The notes: generated by a model from the letters alone, not told the origin. A stretch of DNA of 40,407 nt from Chitinophagaceae bacterium (GCA_947455215.1 CANGNA010000037.1:1-40407), one strand, 5' to 3'; positions 30,866 to 40,041 are shown, counted from the stretch's first letter. Numbers and translations are program-made.

Positions 30866-30954
30866 TGGTGCCCCAGACGGGAATCGAACCCGTACTCGCC
30901 TTTCGGCAAACAGGATTTTAAGTCCTGCGCGTCTACCAGTTCCGCCACCAGGGC
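30866..30954 (-). tRNA. tRNA-Leu(TAA)
   Basis: An 89-base class II tRNA read on the minus strand. The acceptor GCCCTGG pairs with CTGGGGC (with G-T pairs), the anticodon stem-loop is CAGGA-CTTAAAA-TCCTG giving anticodon TAA, a variable arm is present, and the T arm is CGGGTTCGATTCCCG. ACCA is encoded at the 3' end. A serine-recombinase remnant lies directly downstream. Confidence 0.95.
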
Positions 30955-31023
30955 TGGTGGAAATCTCATTTTTATGAAAAAACGAGCAAAAAAAATTCCA
31001 GACTTAAGGCCTGGAATTACCTG

Positions 31024-31096
31024 AGCGGAAGACGAGACTCGAACCCGCGACCCCAACCTTGGCAAGGTTGTGCTCTACCAACTGAGCTACTTCCGC
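31024..31096 (-). tRNA. tRNA-Gly(GCC)
   Basis: A 73-base tRNA on the minus strand. Acceptor GCGGAAG / CTTCCGC, D arm AGCTCAGTTGGTAGAGC, anticodon stem-loop CAACC-TTGCCAA-GGTTG with anticodon GCC, and T arm GCGGGTTCGAGTCTCGT. CCA is not encoded (the sequence after the discriminator base is CAG). It lies 69 bp upstream of tRNA-Leu in the same orientation, so they are probably cotranscribed. Confidence 0.95.
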
Positions 31097-31252
31097 ATTT
31101 GTTTTTAAGATCTTATCCCCGTTTGGGGAGTGCAAATATAGGGAGCATTTTGTGTTCTGCAAATACTTTTCTGATTTTTTTTCTGAAACTACCAACAGCA
31201 TTTATTTATCTTCGTACGCAACAGATATTTAAGTAGATAACCGTTATAACTC

Positions 31253-32245
31253 ATGAACCACACTATACGTTTGTTTGCAGGCATTGCCTTTATAATAGCC
31301 TTCTTCTTTCTCTTGGGCTGCGATACCAAGAAGGCCTATATCCTGAAAAATGAGGAGATAGAGGCCGCGACCCGGGCCGATATTGATAAGATAGCAGATA
31401 GTGTGTGCATTGCCCTGGCCAAAAAGAACATTACGTACCTGTATACTGTTTCCGGCGACTACCTGAAGAGCCAGTTGCCCAAGATGGATTCTGTACTAAC
31501 ATCGGCCAACGTGCGCTGCAAGGCCAAGCCTGTTTACGACCAGTTCCTGATCAGCAACTGTGATGCGATGCCGGGTTATGATAACCTGCTGCATTCCCAA
31601 CATAAGACATACGACTATTACTTCTACCCTAGTCATGGGCTGAACTACCTTTATGTGACGCCTGTGAAAACCATGAATAAAGACCTGGACTGGCTGATGG
31701 TGTGCACTTTTACTAAGGACAATGATAAATGGAAGATGACGAGCCTGTATATGGGGCCACACCGTTTTAAACAGAAAACCACTTTTGATTATTTCCTGGA
31801 CTACAAAGCCTACTTCCGTAAAGGGGATTATATGGATGCCTACCTGAGCCTGCAGCTGGCCGAAAACCTATTAAGGCCCGGACAGTATTGCACGCCTGCC
31901 ATTGAACAGGGTGTATTGCAAGGCAAGAAAAGTATAGATAGCGTAATAAAAGCAGGTGGCGTTCGACTACAGCCCGCCGGCACATCATCGCCACAACTGG
32001 CCGATTTCGGGACGGTGTTTTATAAAGGAAAGGTATACCCTGCAGTAAAGTACAGAACGGCTATCCCTATAACCGACACTGTGGCTGTAAGGAACGAATG
32101 GCATACTGTAGCCCGCTATCTGCGGACGGACTCGACCCTGGCCTCTTTCATCAGCGATTCGATGCTGTACATGGCCATTGAGCCAAAGCCAACAGGTGCG
32201 GATCACCAATACCACAGATACGTGTATGTGGCCCCGGTAAAATAA
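31253..32245 (+). CDS. Hypothetical lipoprotein
   Basis: A 330-residue protein with a good lipoprotein signal: a hydrophobic run FAGIAFIIAFFFLLGC with the modified cysteine at residue 23 followed by DTKKAYI. The mature part is mostly alpha/beta with repeated polar segments and no domain I recognise; DWLMVCTFTKDNDKWKMTSLYMG and the C-terminal RNEWHTVARYLRTD are its most distinctive stretches. It is monocistronic and ends in a strong terminator. Function unknown; outer-membrane or periplasmic location is expected from the signal. Confidence 0.65.
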   Translation: MNHTIRLFAGIAFIIAFFFLLGCDTKKAYILKNEEIEAATRADIDKIADSVCIALAKKNITYLYTVSGDYLKSQLPKMDSVLTSANVRCKAKPVYDQFLISNCDAMPGYDNLLHSQHKTYDYYFYPSHGLNYLYVTPVKTMNKDLDWLMVCTFTKDNDKWKMTSLYMGPHRFKQKTTFDYFLDYKAYFRKGDYMDAYLSLQLAENLLRPGQYCTPAIEQGVLQGKKSIDSVIKAGGVRLQPAGTSSPQLADFGTVFYKGKVYPAVKYRTAIPITDTVAVRNEWHTVARYLRTDSTLASFISDSMLYMAIEPKPTGADHQYHRYVYVAPVK

Positions 32246-32266
32246 CCAGCGGTCTACCGACATAAA

Positions 32267-32300
32267 TAGTAAAACCCGCGCTATTGCACGGGTTTTACTA
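32267..32300 (+). terminator. Hairpin terminator after the lipoprotein gene
   Basis: TAGTAAAACCCG pairs with CGGGTTTTACTA around CGCTATTGCA. It lies 20 bp after the stop. The run after the stem is mixed rather than pure T. Confidence 0.75.
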
Positions 32301-32422
32301 TACTATATCATTTAAAATCACCGATCCTTCATTTTACAAAACGAATACGTCCCGATCGCTGTCGGTCAGGAGACCTGACAGCGGCGTTGCTGAGTACGCC
32401 TGTGAAGAAACGGTTTTATCAA

Positions 32423-33433
32423 TTACTTGATGATACCTGCGAAGTACTTAACTGTACGAACGAGCTGAGAAACATAGCTCATTTCGTTGTCGTACCAGCT
32501 AACTGTCTTCACCAGCTGTGTATCGCCTACGGTCATTACCTTAGTTTGTGTAGCATCGAACAGGGAACCGAAAGAAGTGCCGATGATATCGCTGCTTACG
32601 ATCTCGTCTTCGTTGTACCCGAAGCTTTCGTTGGCAGCAGCCTTCATAGCAGCATTGATCTCTTCAGCAGAAGTTTTCTTACCGAGGATCACAGTCAGTT
32701 CAGTAAGAGAACCGGTAACTGTAGGTACACGCTGTGCAGAACCATCCAGCTTGCCTTTCAGCTCTGGCAGTACCAGGCCTATTGCCTTCGCAGCACCTGT
32801 AGAGTTAGGCACGATGTTCTCGGCAGCAGCACGTGCGCGGCGCAGGTCGCCCTTAGGATGCGGTGCATCCAGTGTGTTCTGGTCGTTAGTGTAAGCGTGT
32901 ACGGTAAGCATCAGGCCGTTAAGTATGCCGTAGTTATCGTTCAATACCTTAGCCATTGGCGCCAGGCAGTTGGTAGTGCAAGAAGCGCAGCTGATAACTG
33001 TTTCTGTACCATCGAGGATGCTGTGGTTCACGTTGAACACAACAGTCTTCATATCGCCGGTAGCGGGTGCAGAGATAACTACACGCTTAGCGCCAGCCTT
33101 GATGTGGCTTTCAGCCTTTTCTTTATCAGTAAAGAAGCCAGTGCATTCCAGCACCACGTCTACATTATGCGTACCCCAAGGTATCTGAGCCGGATCTTTC
33201 TGAGCGTAGATCATGATCTCTTTACCATTAACGGTAATAGAATTTTCAGAATGTGTAACAGTTTCATTGAAACGGCCCTGGGCAGTATCGTACTTCAGCA
33301 GGTGCGCCAATACGTTAGGCTTAGTAAGATCGTTGATAGCAACTACTTCGATACCTTCCATGTTGTGGATCTGGCGGAAAGCCAGGCGACCGATACGGCC
33401 AAAGCCATTGATGGCTACTTTTACTGTGCTCAT
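32423..33433 (-). CDS. gapA: Type I glyceraldehyde-3-phosphate dehydrogenase
   Basis: A 336-residue enzyme, the usual length. It oxidises glyceraldehyde 3-phosphate to 1,3-bisphosphoglycerate with NAD+ in glycolysis. Visible are the NAD-binding [14 protein letters not shown] (8-21), the NAD-type AINDLT (33-38), the active-site SCASCTTNC with C152, the catalytic H179 in VHAYTNDQ, and the C-terminal [14 protein letters not shown]. The phosphate-site region [12 protein letters not shown] is normal. A promoter is visible upstream. It is monocistronic. Confidence 0.97.
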   Translation of the reverse strand: MSTVKVAINGFGRIGRLAFRQIHNMEGIEVVAINDLTKPNVLAHLLKYDTAQGRFNETVTHSENSITVNGKEIMIYAQKDPAQIPWGTHNVDVVLECTGFFTDKEKAESHIKAGAKRVVISAPATGDMKTVVFNVNHSILDGTETVISCASCTTNCLAPMAKVLNDNYGILNGLMLTVHAYTNDQNTLDAPHPKGDLRRARAAAENIVPNSTGAAKAIGLVLPELKGKLDGSAQRVPTVTGSLTELTVILGKKTSAEEINAAMKAAANESFGYNEDEIVSSDIIGTSFGSLFDATQTKVMTVGDTQLVKTVSWYDNEMSYVSQLVRTVKYFAGIIK

Positions 33434-33472
33434 TTATGTGTAATATTAGTTAGCAATTTTTATAATGCGGTG

Positions 33473-33503
33473 CAAAGGTATAATTAATTGCGCAATTGCT
33501 CAA
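33473..33503 (-). promoter_or_regulatory. Promoter of the GAPDH gene
   Basis: On the minus strand TACCTTTG (33473-33480) is an exact Bacteroidota -7 element and TTG (33501-33503) lies 20 bp further upstream at -33. This predicts a ~33-base leader before the GAPDH start codon at 33433. Confidence 0.7.
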
Positions 33504-33660
33504 TGGCTTAATTGCTCAATTTTTCCCGCCCGTTGTATTAAGGCAATTATTAAGAATCCGATTTTTGAGATAATGTTCGCATTTATGGGCCTACAACCTG
33601 AAAATGGCATGACAACCAATGATTGAGTCATTGAGCTTTTCAGCCATTGAGCCATTAAAA
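33490..33660. repeat. Inverted CTCAATGGCT-type repeats between gap and lipB
   Basis: The gap between the divergent gap and lipB genes has two clusters of short CTCAAT/ATTGAG words. The left one (33492-33521) reads TTGCTCAATGGCTTAATTGCT, its mirror on the right (33621-33659) holds ATTGAGTCATTGAG and AGCCATTGAGCCATT. The clusters are inverted relative to each other. The left one overlaps the gap -33 region. Between them lies about 100 bp of AT-rich sequence with no gene. Confidence 0.55.
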
Positions 33661-33688
33661 AGAATTGTTTGTAACTTGCAGTATAGTT

Positions 33689-34423
33689 ATGGAATCGATA
33701 CAGTTTGAGGACCTTGGGAGGATAGCTTATGATACAGCATGGGATTACCAGGAAAAGCTAATGAAGGTGAGCCTGGATGCCAAGGCAGCATGGTTTGCTG
33801 ATGCCGGAGCAGCTAAAGAAGGGCGCCCGGAAACGGAGCACCACCTGCTGTTTTGCGAGCATCCGCACGTATATACGCTGGGCAAAAGCGGCCATATGGA
33901 AAACCTGCTGGTGAACAATACCCGCCTGCAGGAGCTGGGCGTATCATTCTTTAAAACCAACCGCGGTGGGGATATTACGTATCACGGCCCGGGACAAATA
34001 GTGGGTTATCCTATACTGGACCTGGAAAGGTTCTATACCGACCTTGGTAAGTATATGCGCAACCTGGAAGAGGTGATTATACAGGTATTGGCAGAATATG
34101 CTATAGAGGCGGGCCGCCTGCCGGGCAGCACCGGTGTATGGCTGGACCCTGACAATAAGGCGAAAGCCCGTAAAATATGCGCCATGGGCGTAAAATGCAG
34201 CCGCTGGGTGACCATACATGGTTTTGCGCTGAACGTTAACACGGATTTAAGTTATTTTAACTATATAGTACCATGCGGTATTACCGATAAGGCTGTAACT
34301 TCGATGGGCAAGGAGCTGGGTCGCCACGTAGATGAGCAAGAGGTGAAGGACAAACTGATGGTAGCTTTTGGCCGTGTATTTGAAGCGGATATGGTGATGA
34401 AAATGAAACCGGCGCTGGTATAG
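33689..34423 (+). CDS. lipB: Lipoyl(octanoyl) transferase LipB
   Basis: A 244-residue protein that moves octanoyl from acyl carrier protein to the lipoyl domains of dehydrogenase complexes, the first step of lipoate synthesis. ATG 33689 (MESIQFEDLG) is preferred over an upstream in-frame start at 33665. The signature RGGDITYHGPGQ is at 92-103, the active-site lysine K169 in AMGVKCSRW, HGFALNVN, and the catalytic C196 in IVPCGITD. No lipA is near. Confidence 0.96.
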   Translation: MESIQFEDLGRIAYDTAWDYQEKLMKVSLDAKAAWFADAGAAKEGRPETEHHLLFCEHPHVYTLGKSGHMENLLVNNTRLQELGVSFFKTNRGGDITYHGPGQIVGYPILDLERFYTDLGKYMRNLEEVIIQVLAEYAIEAGRLPGSTGVWLDPDNKAKARKICAMGVKCSRWVTIHGFALNVNTDLSYFNYIVPCGITDKAVTSMGKELGRHVDEQEVKDKLMVAFGRVFEADMVMKMKPALV

Positions 34424-34455
34424 TTTTTGGATAACCAGTTTATCAACTTAGTAAA

Positions 34456-35085
34456 TTGGCAAAGCAAGACATAAAATATTATTGGGGCGATAAAGATCTG
34501 CACATTAGCCTGGGCAGCAGGATAACTACACGCATGCAGGTGCTGTATATTTTTGAACTGCTGTTTACAGTAGGGCTGGCCACCATCCTGCTCTTAAAAT
34601 CGCTATCGCTCAACCACCAGATGCTGCTGTGGGTAAACATTGCAGGTTCTTCTATCTTATACTTTTTGGCAGGCAGGCGTTTTCTGCAACGGGTATCGCT
34701 TACAGAAAGCGTTATACTCGACCCCTACTGTATATCGTTCGTCAAAAAGACCATTATCTCTAAAAAGGTGCGTAAATATCCGTGGGAAGCGCTGGGGCAG
34801 CTGCACTACGAAGGGCAGGCACGCAAGACAGACCACCCGCTAAAGGGTAAGACATTTGACTACTTTGGCTTTGAGACCCATGAACACATCATACAGATAT
34901 TGCACAAAAACGGCAACCTGTATTTTGATACGCCGGAGGGTCGACTGTACTTCGCAGTAGGCGTATATAGCTGGCATGCCGAAGAGATGGTGCAAATGAT
35001 GAAGATGTATATGGGCAACTACCTGCGCCTGGGCCCTGAATGGGAAGAAATGCTGCAAACCCATGAGATGGATGATGCTCAGTAG
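34456..35085 (+). CDS. Two-helix membrane protein, unknown function
   Basis: A 209-residue protein, starting at TTG 34456 (AKQDIKYYWGDKDLHI). Two hydrophobic segments (about 27-47 and 57-72) sit near the N-terminus, and the remaining ~130 residues are soluble, with strands around SVILDPYCISFVKKTI, TFDYFGFETHEHIIQILHK and NGNLYFDTPEG, similar to PH- or YcxB-like domains, but I cannot confirm that. It begins 33 bp after lipB and probably shares its transcript. Its last 7 bp overlap the end of the convergent gene. Confidence 0.65.
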   Translation: MAKQDIKYYWGDKDLHISLGSRITTRMQVLYIFELLFTVGLATILLLKSLSLNHQMLLWVNIAGSSILYFLAGRRFLQRVSLTESVILDPYCISFVKKTIISKKVRKYPWEALGQLHYEGQARKTDHPLKGKTFDYFGFETHEHIIQILHKNGNLYFDTPEGRLYFAVGVYSWHAEEMVQMMKMYMGNYLRLGPEWEEMLQTHEMDDAQ

Positions 35086-36467
35086 ATATTGATATATCCC
35101 TGTTCCAACTCTACAACATCTCTCCGCAATACAAATTTATATTGGCCTTTTTTCTGGAAGTTCCGCTTATCCAAGATGATCCTGGCTGTATTCAGTTTGG
35201 GCACTTCGATCACCATATGGCCATCTGCATCGTAAAACTTTACCGAATAATGGTGAGCAACTACATCGTCGGGCAGGCTCATGGTCACATGGCCGGAAAT
35301 GGCATCGTTGAAGATGTATTTAGACCGCACATCGGCAGCTGCATTCACATTTACGTCATCTGAAAATTTGATGCTGATCTTAGCTTTTGTAGCTACCGGC
35401 GCTTCCTTCTTCACCTCATCGCGTATAGCCCTATTGTGGAGGTCGGCGGTATCGATATTATAAGATATGGTGATCTTGTTGTTGTTATTTTTCGGTATCT
35501 GCTCCATGTAGGTCTTCATGGCGGTCTCACTGTTCAATACCACGCTTACCTTTCTTACTGTGTCAGGCTTCTTGGCGGGCAGGTAGTCGTCAGCCTTCAC
35601 TTCGGCAGTATCTGTATTATAAGAGATAGTAAATTTCTTCTTGTCGTTTTTAGGCAATGTGGCTACAAAAGCGGCTGCATCTGCCTTGTCTTCAAAGGTC
35701 ATGTTCACCACCTTCTTTGTTTCAGCAGGTTGATCGCGAGCTATGTACCTGTCTGCATCAATTTCGCCCGTCTCATCGGTGTAAGTGACCACCATTTTCT
35801 TCTTCACCTCTTCGGGGAGCTTTTCAAAATAGTCGTCAGCATTCACGTCCTCATCCTCATCGGTCTTTACCTTGTAATATGGCTTAGGCGGGGCTGCTAC
35901 AGTGTCTTTAGGAGACTCCATACCTTTTGCAGGCTCCTTTTTGATCACCTCCATATACTTATCCCGATCGGCCGGAGCTACAGCACTGTTCACATAATGT
36001 TCTTTGCCTGTTTGCTTTTTCTCGGCAGCCGGCGGTGCGTCGGGTGTTTCAGTAACTATCAACTTTTGCAGGGCCTCGTTGGGCGGCAGCTTCCGACTCT
36101 TCCTTATGGTCTCAGAATCAGCATAAACGCCAACATGGTTGCTACCCCAGGTAAGACCGGAATTGAACACAATAGACAGCTTATAATAGTTCTTACCAGG
36201 CATAGGATGCCCATCGGCATAGGCCTGTATTCCCTTGTTCAGCTTTTTTACAAAACCCACCGTTGAATAATTGTAATTACTGTCAGACGAGCGCAGCACT
36301 GCTATAGACTTCACCCCATCGTACTGGCACATCCACGACACCAGGACAATGCCATCCTCCTCATTGCCTGCTATGTCGGGCAATGTAGGCTGAGCCATTG
36401 TTGTGAACGTAAGTATGCTTAAGAATAGTACCAGTAACAGACTACTGCCCTTAGGGAGCGATATCAT
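35079..36467 (-). CDS. Secreted repeat-containing protein, unknown function
   Basis: A 462-residue protein with a signal peptide (SSLLLVLFLSILTFTTMAQ, cleaved near residue 25). An N-terminal ~100-residue domain looks like a fibronectin-type module (GIVLVSWMCQYDGVKSIAVL, PGKNYYKLSIVF). An acidic linker follows, then three degenerate repeats of about 50 residues, each with a core like KFTISYNTDTAEVKADDYLP (others begin KMVVTYTDETGEIDAD and KITISYNIDTADLH), and a C-terminal all-beta domain. The function is unknown; exported structural or adhesive role is possible. Monocistronic and convergent with the preceding membrane-protein gene. Confidence 0.7.
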   Translation of the reverse strand: MISLPKGSSLLLVLFLSILTFTTMAQPTLPDIAGNEEDGIVLVSWMCQYDGVKSIAVLRSSDSNYNYSTVGFVKKLNKGIQAYADGHPMPGKNYYKLSIVFNSGLTWGSNHVGVYADSETIRKSRKLPPNEALQKLIVTETPDAPPAAEKKQTGKEHYVNSAVAPADRDKYMEVIKKEPAKGMESPKDTVAAPPKPYYKVKTDEDEDVNADDYFEKLPEEVKKKMVVTYTDETGEIDADRYIARDQPAETKKVVNMTFEDKADAAAFVATLPKNDKKKFTISYNTDTAEVKADDYLPAKKPDTVRKVSVVLNSETAMKTYMEQIPKNNNNKITISYNIDTADLHNRAIRDEVKKEAPVATKAKISIKFSDDVNVNAAADVRSKYIFNDAISGHVTMSLPDDVVAHHYSVKFYDADGHMVIEVPKLNTARIILDKRNFQKKGQYKFVLRRDVVELEQGYINIY

Positions 36468-36575
36468 TTTTCAAACCTAAGGCAATTTTGAATATTTTGA
36501 AAATCGGGGACTTTTGAAATAGAGAAATTAACTAAAATAGTTTCCATACCATGGCGTTGAACCGCGAATGCAGGC

Positions 36576-37715
36576 ATGGATTTTTATGACATTGAGCGCA
36601 TGAAGCGCTCCCCTGAAAACATTGAGATAAAACTATCGGCCAAAAAGCTAGCTGCCATGTATAAAGATGGCCGCTACAGTGCAGACGCAGTAAACCTGGT
36701 CTATGTAAATGACTGTATGCCTGGCATCACCCGTGAGCCCAAGGATGCAGGTGTGTTTTATAAGCTAAACGGCCGGGAAGTAAAGGACAAACAGACACTA
36801 CAGCGCATCCGCAGCCTGGTGCTGCCGCCCGCATGGCAAAACGTATGGATATGTACCGACCCTATGGGACATCTGCAGGCCACAGGCTATGATACCATGA
36901 ACCGGAAACAATATCGGTACCACCCGCTGTGGAACACCGTGCGCAACCAAACCAAGTTTCACCACCTGTACGATTTTGGCACCGCACTGCCCCGCATCCG
37001 GCAGCAGCTGCAATACGACCTTGCTTTACCGGGCTTACCTCTCAGTAAGGTATTGGCCACTGTGGTGTCGCTGATGCAGTGTACATGTATCCGAATAGGT
37101 AGCAGCATTTATGAGCAACTGTATGGATCGTTCGGGCTTACTACCCTGAAAGATAAGCATGTGCATTTTGAAGGCGATACCATGCAATTTAAATTCAAAG
37201 GGAAGAAGGGAGTGATGCATGATATTGCGCTTAAAAGCCGAAAGCTGGCGCGCATAGTGCAGCAATGCAGGGATATACCCGGCAAAGAGCTATTTCAATA
37301 TATAGACAAAGACGGGCAGCACCACCCTATAGAATCGGGCATGGTGAATAGTTACATAAAAGAGATAAGCGAGGGTGAATTCACGGCGAAGGATTTCCGC
37401 ACATGGGCTGGTACCTTACATGCCATAGAGGCCTTTAAAGAGATAGGCTTCGGGGTATCAGAATCGGCTATGAAGAAGAATGTAATAACAGCGTTGGATA
37501 TGGTAGCGGAGCACCTGGGCAACACCCGCACTGTATGTAAAAAATACTATGTGCACCCAATGGTAATAGATAACTACCTGGACAAGACCATCAGTAAATA
37601 CCTGGATAGGGTTGACCCTGCTGCTTGTGGCAGTGAGACCGGACTTAGTGCCGAAGAACTGGTGTTGATGGATATGCTGAAGAATAACAGCAAAGTAGCG
37701 GTGATAGCAGCGTAA
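36576..37715 (+). CDS. DNA topoisomerase IB
   Basis: A 379-residue protein of the poxvirus-like bacterial topoisomerase IB family. It relaxes supercoiled DNA by nicking one strand through a 3'-phosphotyrosine. Aligned by eye with the Deinococcus enzyme, the catalytic set is complete: R173 in TCIRIGSS, K210 or K211 in FKGKKGVMHDI, R275 in DFRTWAGT, N316 in HLGNTRTVC and Y325 in KKYYVHP. The N-terminal half carries LPPAWQNVWICTDPMGHLQA, typical of the family. It is monocistronic; a hairpin at 37776-37798 lies beyond. Confidence 0.95.
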   Translation: MDFYDIERMKRSPENIEIKLSAKKLAAMYKDGRYSADAVNLVYVNDCMPGITREPKDAGVFYKLNGREVKDKQTLQRIRSLVLPPAWQNVWICTDPMGHLQATGYDTMNRKQYRYHPLWNTVRNQTKFHHLYDFGTALPRIRQQLQYDLALPGLPLSKVLATVVSLMQCTCIRIGSSIYEQLYGSFGLTTLKDKHVHFEGDTMQFKFKGKKGVMHDIALKSRKLARIVQQCRDIPGKELFQYIDKDGQHHPIESGMVNSYIKEISEGEFTAKDFRTWAGTLHAIEAFKEIGFGVSESAMKKNVITALDMVAEHLGNTRTVCKKYYVHPMVIDNYLDKTISKYLDRVDPAACGSETGLSAEELVLMDMLKNNSKVAVIAA

Positions 37716-37762
37716 AGCATGGCAATAACAGAGACACATGGTATTACCCCGATCGACAATAC

Positions 37763-37798
37763 ACTAAAAAAACAACGCCCCCGGCATATCCGGAGGCG
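37763..37798 (-). terminator. Terminator of the Ig-repeat surface-protein gene
   Basis: On the minus strand CGCCTCCGG pairs (with G-T) with CCGGGGGCG around ATATG and continues into TTGTTTTTTTAG. It lies about 30 bp after the stop codon at 37827. Confidence 0.85.
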
Positions 37799-37826
37799 CT
37801 GAACATTTTATTATCTAAACCTACAA

Positions 37827-39842
37827 TTACTTTGTTACAACAAAACGTGTTGTATAAGTTTTAGTGCTCGTTGCAGCAGTAACTATATACATACCGGCAG
37901 GCTGTGCCAGGTCAATGTTTGTATTATTGTTCGTGTCGATGTCCATTTCCTTAACAATTACGCCCGCAACGTTTGTAATAGTTACGTGTGCTGTTTCATT
38001 GATAGCGGTTGCTACGTTGATAGCGAATGCACCGTTGTTAGGATTAGGCACTACGTTTATAGCAACTGTGTTTGCAGCTACATTGCTTACACCGGTGATA
38101 ACCGGTATGTCTACAACAAATGTATCGGCAGTAGTACCACAAGCATTAGATACAGTGTAAATGAGATCGGTAACACCACCTGCCATAGGCACAAATACGT
38201 GGGCGCTGATGAATACAACCGCAGCAGGATTGCTGCTAACCCATGTACCACCTGCAGGCGTTGCAGTAAGGTTATAAGCAGTACCGATACCCACATCAGA
38301 AGCAGCAGGGCCAGTGATCGTAACTACAGGCGCCTGATTCACATAAATCACTTTGCTAACTGTGCTGGTACCAAAACCATCAGTAACAGTATAGATGATC
38401 GTATCCCTCATACCACCGATAAGACCGGTAACCATGCCAGATGCATCAACAGAAGCAGAAGCGTTTGTAGATGTCCATGTACCACCAATTACTGAAGGAG
38501 TAAGTGTGATCGCAGCACCAGAACATACTGAATCCGGACCGGCGATAACACCAGCAGCAGAAGGAGTACCAACGTAAATAGTGAACATAGCGTTAGAGAC
38601 ACCGCAAATATTATTAACTGAGTAAGTAATAGTAGTAGCACCAGCAGCCACACCTGTTACAGTGCCGGAAGTAGCGTTAACAGAAGCTATAGTAACATCT
38701 GCTGAGGTCCACACACCGCCTGAAACACTATCCATCAGCATTTCAGTAGCACCGATAGCAAGGCTATCATCACCAGTGATCATTGAGGCCGGGCGAACTA
38801 CAGTAAGGTCTTTATTAGTAAAGAAGTAACCGCAGGCATTACCTTTAAAGTAAGTGATACTGGTTGTGCCAGTTCCACGTGCAGTGATCACACCAGTAAA
38901 CAGATCAGCAGTAGCTACGTCGCCTGAACCGGAGATCCATGCACCACCCGGATCAGTAGAAATAAATGTAGCTGCAGAACCCAAACACATTGTGTCTGGA
39001 CCGAGGATAGTACCTACTGTAAGCGGAAGTTCAACAGTTACTACGGCATAAGAAGAATCAGCACCGCAAGTATTGGCGTACCTGTATTTGATAGTATCTG
39101 CGCCTGCAGCAACGCCTGATACAACACCGGTAGCAGATACAGTGGCGTTTGCGTTGGAAGCCGTCCATGTACCACCCGCTACTGTAGCAGACAAGTTGAT
39201 AACTGAACCCTGACAAACTGATGATGAACCTGATATCACCACATGTGAAAAACCACCATCAACATTGAACGCGTAAGTTGCTGTATCATTGCCACAAGAG
39301 TTAGAAGCGATGTACATAATAGTTGTAGCACCTGCAGTTACAGCATGAACGGTACCTGTACCGGAAACTGTAGCCACAGCCATATCGCTGCTGGACCAGG
39401 CACCGCCCGGCATTGTGCTTACTAATGCAGCAGTGGAACCCTGACAAATACGATTAGTGCCAGATATAACACCCGCATCAGCCAAAGGATTAACAGTGAT
39501 CATGGCTACCGCAGAAGTATCGTCACCACTGCCATTGGTAGCTATAGCACGATATTTACGACCGTTGACGGTAGAGGAACCAAATACACTTAAAGTAGCC
39601 GTACCTGTACCTGCGTAAACGCCACCATCGCTAAGCGTATTCCATGCAATACCATCTGTAGAACCCTGCCAAAAGAACGTTGGTGTACCAGAAGCAGCAA
39701 CACTGAACGTTGCCACAGATCCTGAACAGATGACTGAATCATGGGGATCAGTACCGATCACCGGCGCTTGTGCTTTTGCCGACCCGGCAGAGAGAACCAT
39801 ACCCAGGGCAAATAGGTTGGAGATGTAAAATAATTTCCTCAT
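37827..39842 (-). CDS. T9SS-exported Ig-like repeat surface protein
   Basis: A 671-residue exported protein. It has a signal peptide (1-24, ending AKAQ), one Ig-like module (about 25-118; FFWQGSTDGIAWNTLSD), then six tandem ~68-residue Ig/Big2-like repeats. Each repeat begins near CQGS or its relic, has GGxW(T/S)S and ends in an AGATTITYxxxNxCG pattern. The last ~75 residues are a type A T9SS sorting domain (VPNPNNGAFAIN, GMYIVTAAT, TTRFVVTK). Very similar repeats occur in the 11801 protein. It is likely a cell-surface stalk or adhesin. A good promoter lies upstream. Confidence 0.9.
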   Translation of the reverse strand: MRKLFYISNLFALGMVLSAGSAKAQAPVIGTDPHDSVICSGSVATFSVAASGTPTFFWQGSTDGIAWNTLSDGGVYAGTGTATLSVFGSSTVNGRKYRAIATNGSGDDTSAVAMITVNPLADAGVISGTNRICQGSTAALVSTMPGGAWSSSDMAVATVSGTGTVHAVTAGATTIMYIASNSCGNDTATYAFNVDGGFSHVVISGSSSVCQGSVINLSATVAGGTWTASNANATVSATGVVSGVAAGADTIKYRYANTCGADSSYAVVTVELPLTVGTILGPDTMCLGSAATFISTDPGGAWISGSGDVATADLFTGVITARGTGTTSITYFKGNACGYFFTNKDLTVVRPASMITGDDSLAIGATEMLMDSVSGGVWTSADVTIASVNATSGTVTGVAAGATTITYSVNNICGVSNAMFTIYVGTPSAAGVIAGPDSVCSGAAITLTPSVIGGTWTSTNASASVDASGMVTGLIGGMRDTIIYTVTDGFGTSTVSKVIYVNQAPVVTITGPAASDVGIGTAYNLTATPAGGTWVSSNPAAVVFISAHVFVPMAGGVTDLIYTVSNACGTTADTFVVDIPVITGVSNVAANTVAINVVPNPNNGAFAINVATAINETAHVTITNVAGVIVKEMDIDTNNNTNIDLAQPAGMYIVTAATSTKTYTTRFVVTK

Positions 39843-39879
39843 TTTTTATTTATTTAATTATAATTTAATGCGAATTAAT

Positions 39880-39915
39880 CGAATATAATCCAATTAGCTT
39901 GTAAAAGTACAAAAA
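39880..39915 (-). promoter_or_regulatory. Promoter of the Ig-repeat surface-protein gene
   Basis: On the minus strand TATATTCG (39880-39887) is 7 of 8 to the TAnnTTTG -7 element and TTTTTG (39910-39915) is placed 22 bp upstream. The leader of about 30 bases is AT-rich and has no Shine-Dalgarno motif. Confidence 0.55.
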
Positions 39916-39989
39916 TAATCAATGGGAGGTGTTTTCCCAATAATTAAGATGACTTGCCCTTTCTTTTTACAATGGAGTGTGTTATATAT

Positions 39990-40018
39990 GCACAAGGCGG
40001 GTATTACCCGCCTTGTGC
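39990..40018. terminator. Strong hairpin after the last T9SS cargo gene
   Basis: The 13-bp perfect stem GCACAAGGCGGGT / ACCCGCCTTGTGC has a 3-base loop. It lies 24 bp after the stop of the minus-strand gene at 40042. No T tract follows, so it may act as a terminator or a 3'-end stabiliser. Confidence 0.6.
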
Positions 40019-40041
40019 AATCTTATCTATTAAAATAATTA

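Noticed and set aside
30838-31201. Open frames on both strands over 30838-31201, including one ending in PQTGIEPVLAFRQTGF
   Set aside because: They read through the tRNA-Leu and tRNA-Gly genes; phrases like TGIEPV are known translation artefacts of antisense tRNA.
32387-33487. A 366-codon plus-strand frame opposite the GAPDH gene
   Set aside because: It is an antisense shadow of the gapA coding sequence with cysteine/histidine-rich composition; GAPDH is unmistakable on the minus strand.
35436-36266. A 276-codon plus-strand frame opposite the secreted repeat protein
   Set aside because: It is antisense to a gene with a signal peptide and internal repeats and has no domain of its own.
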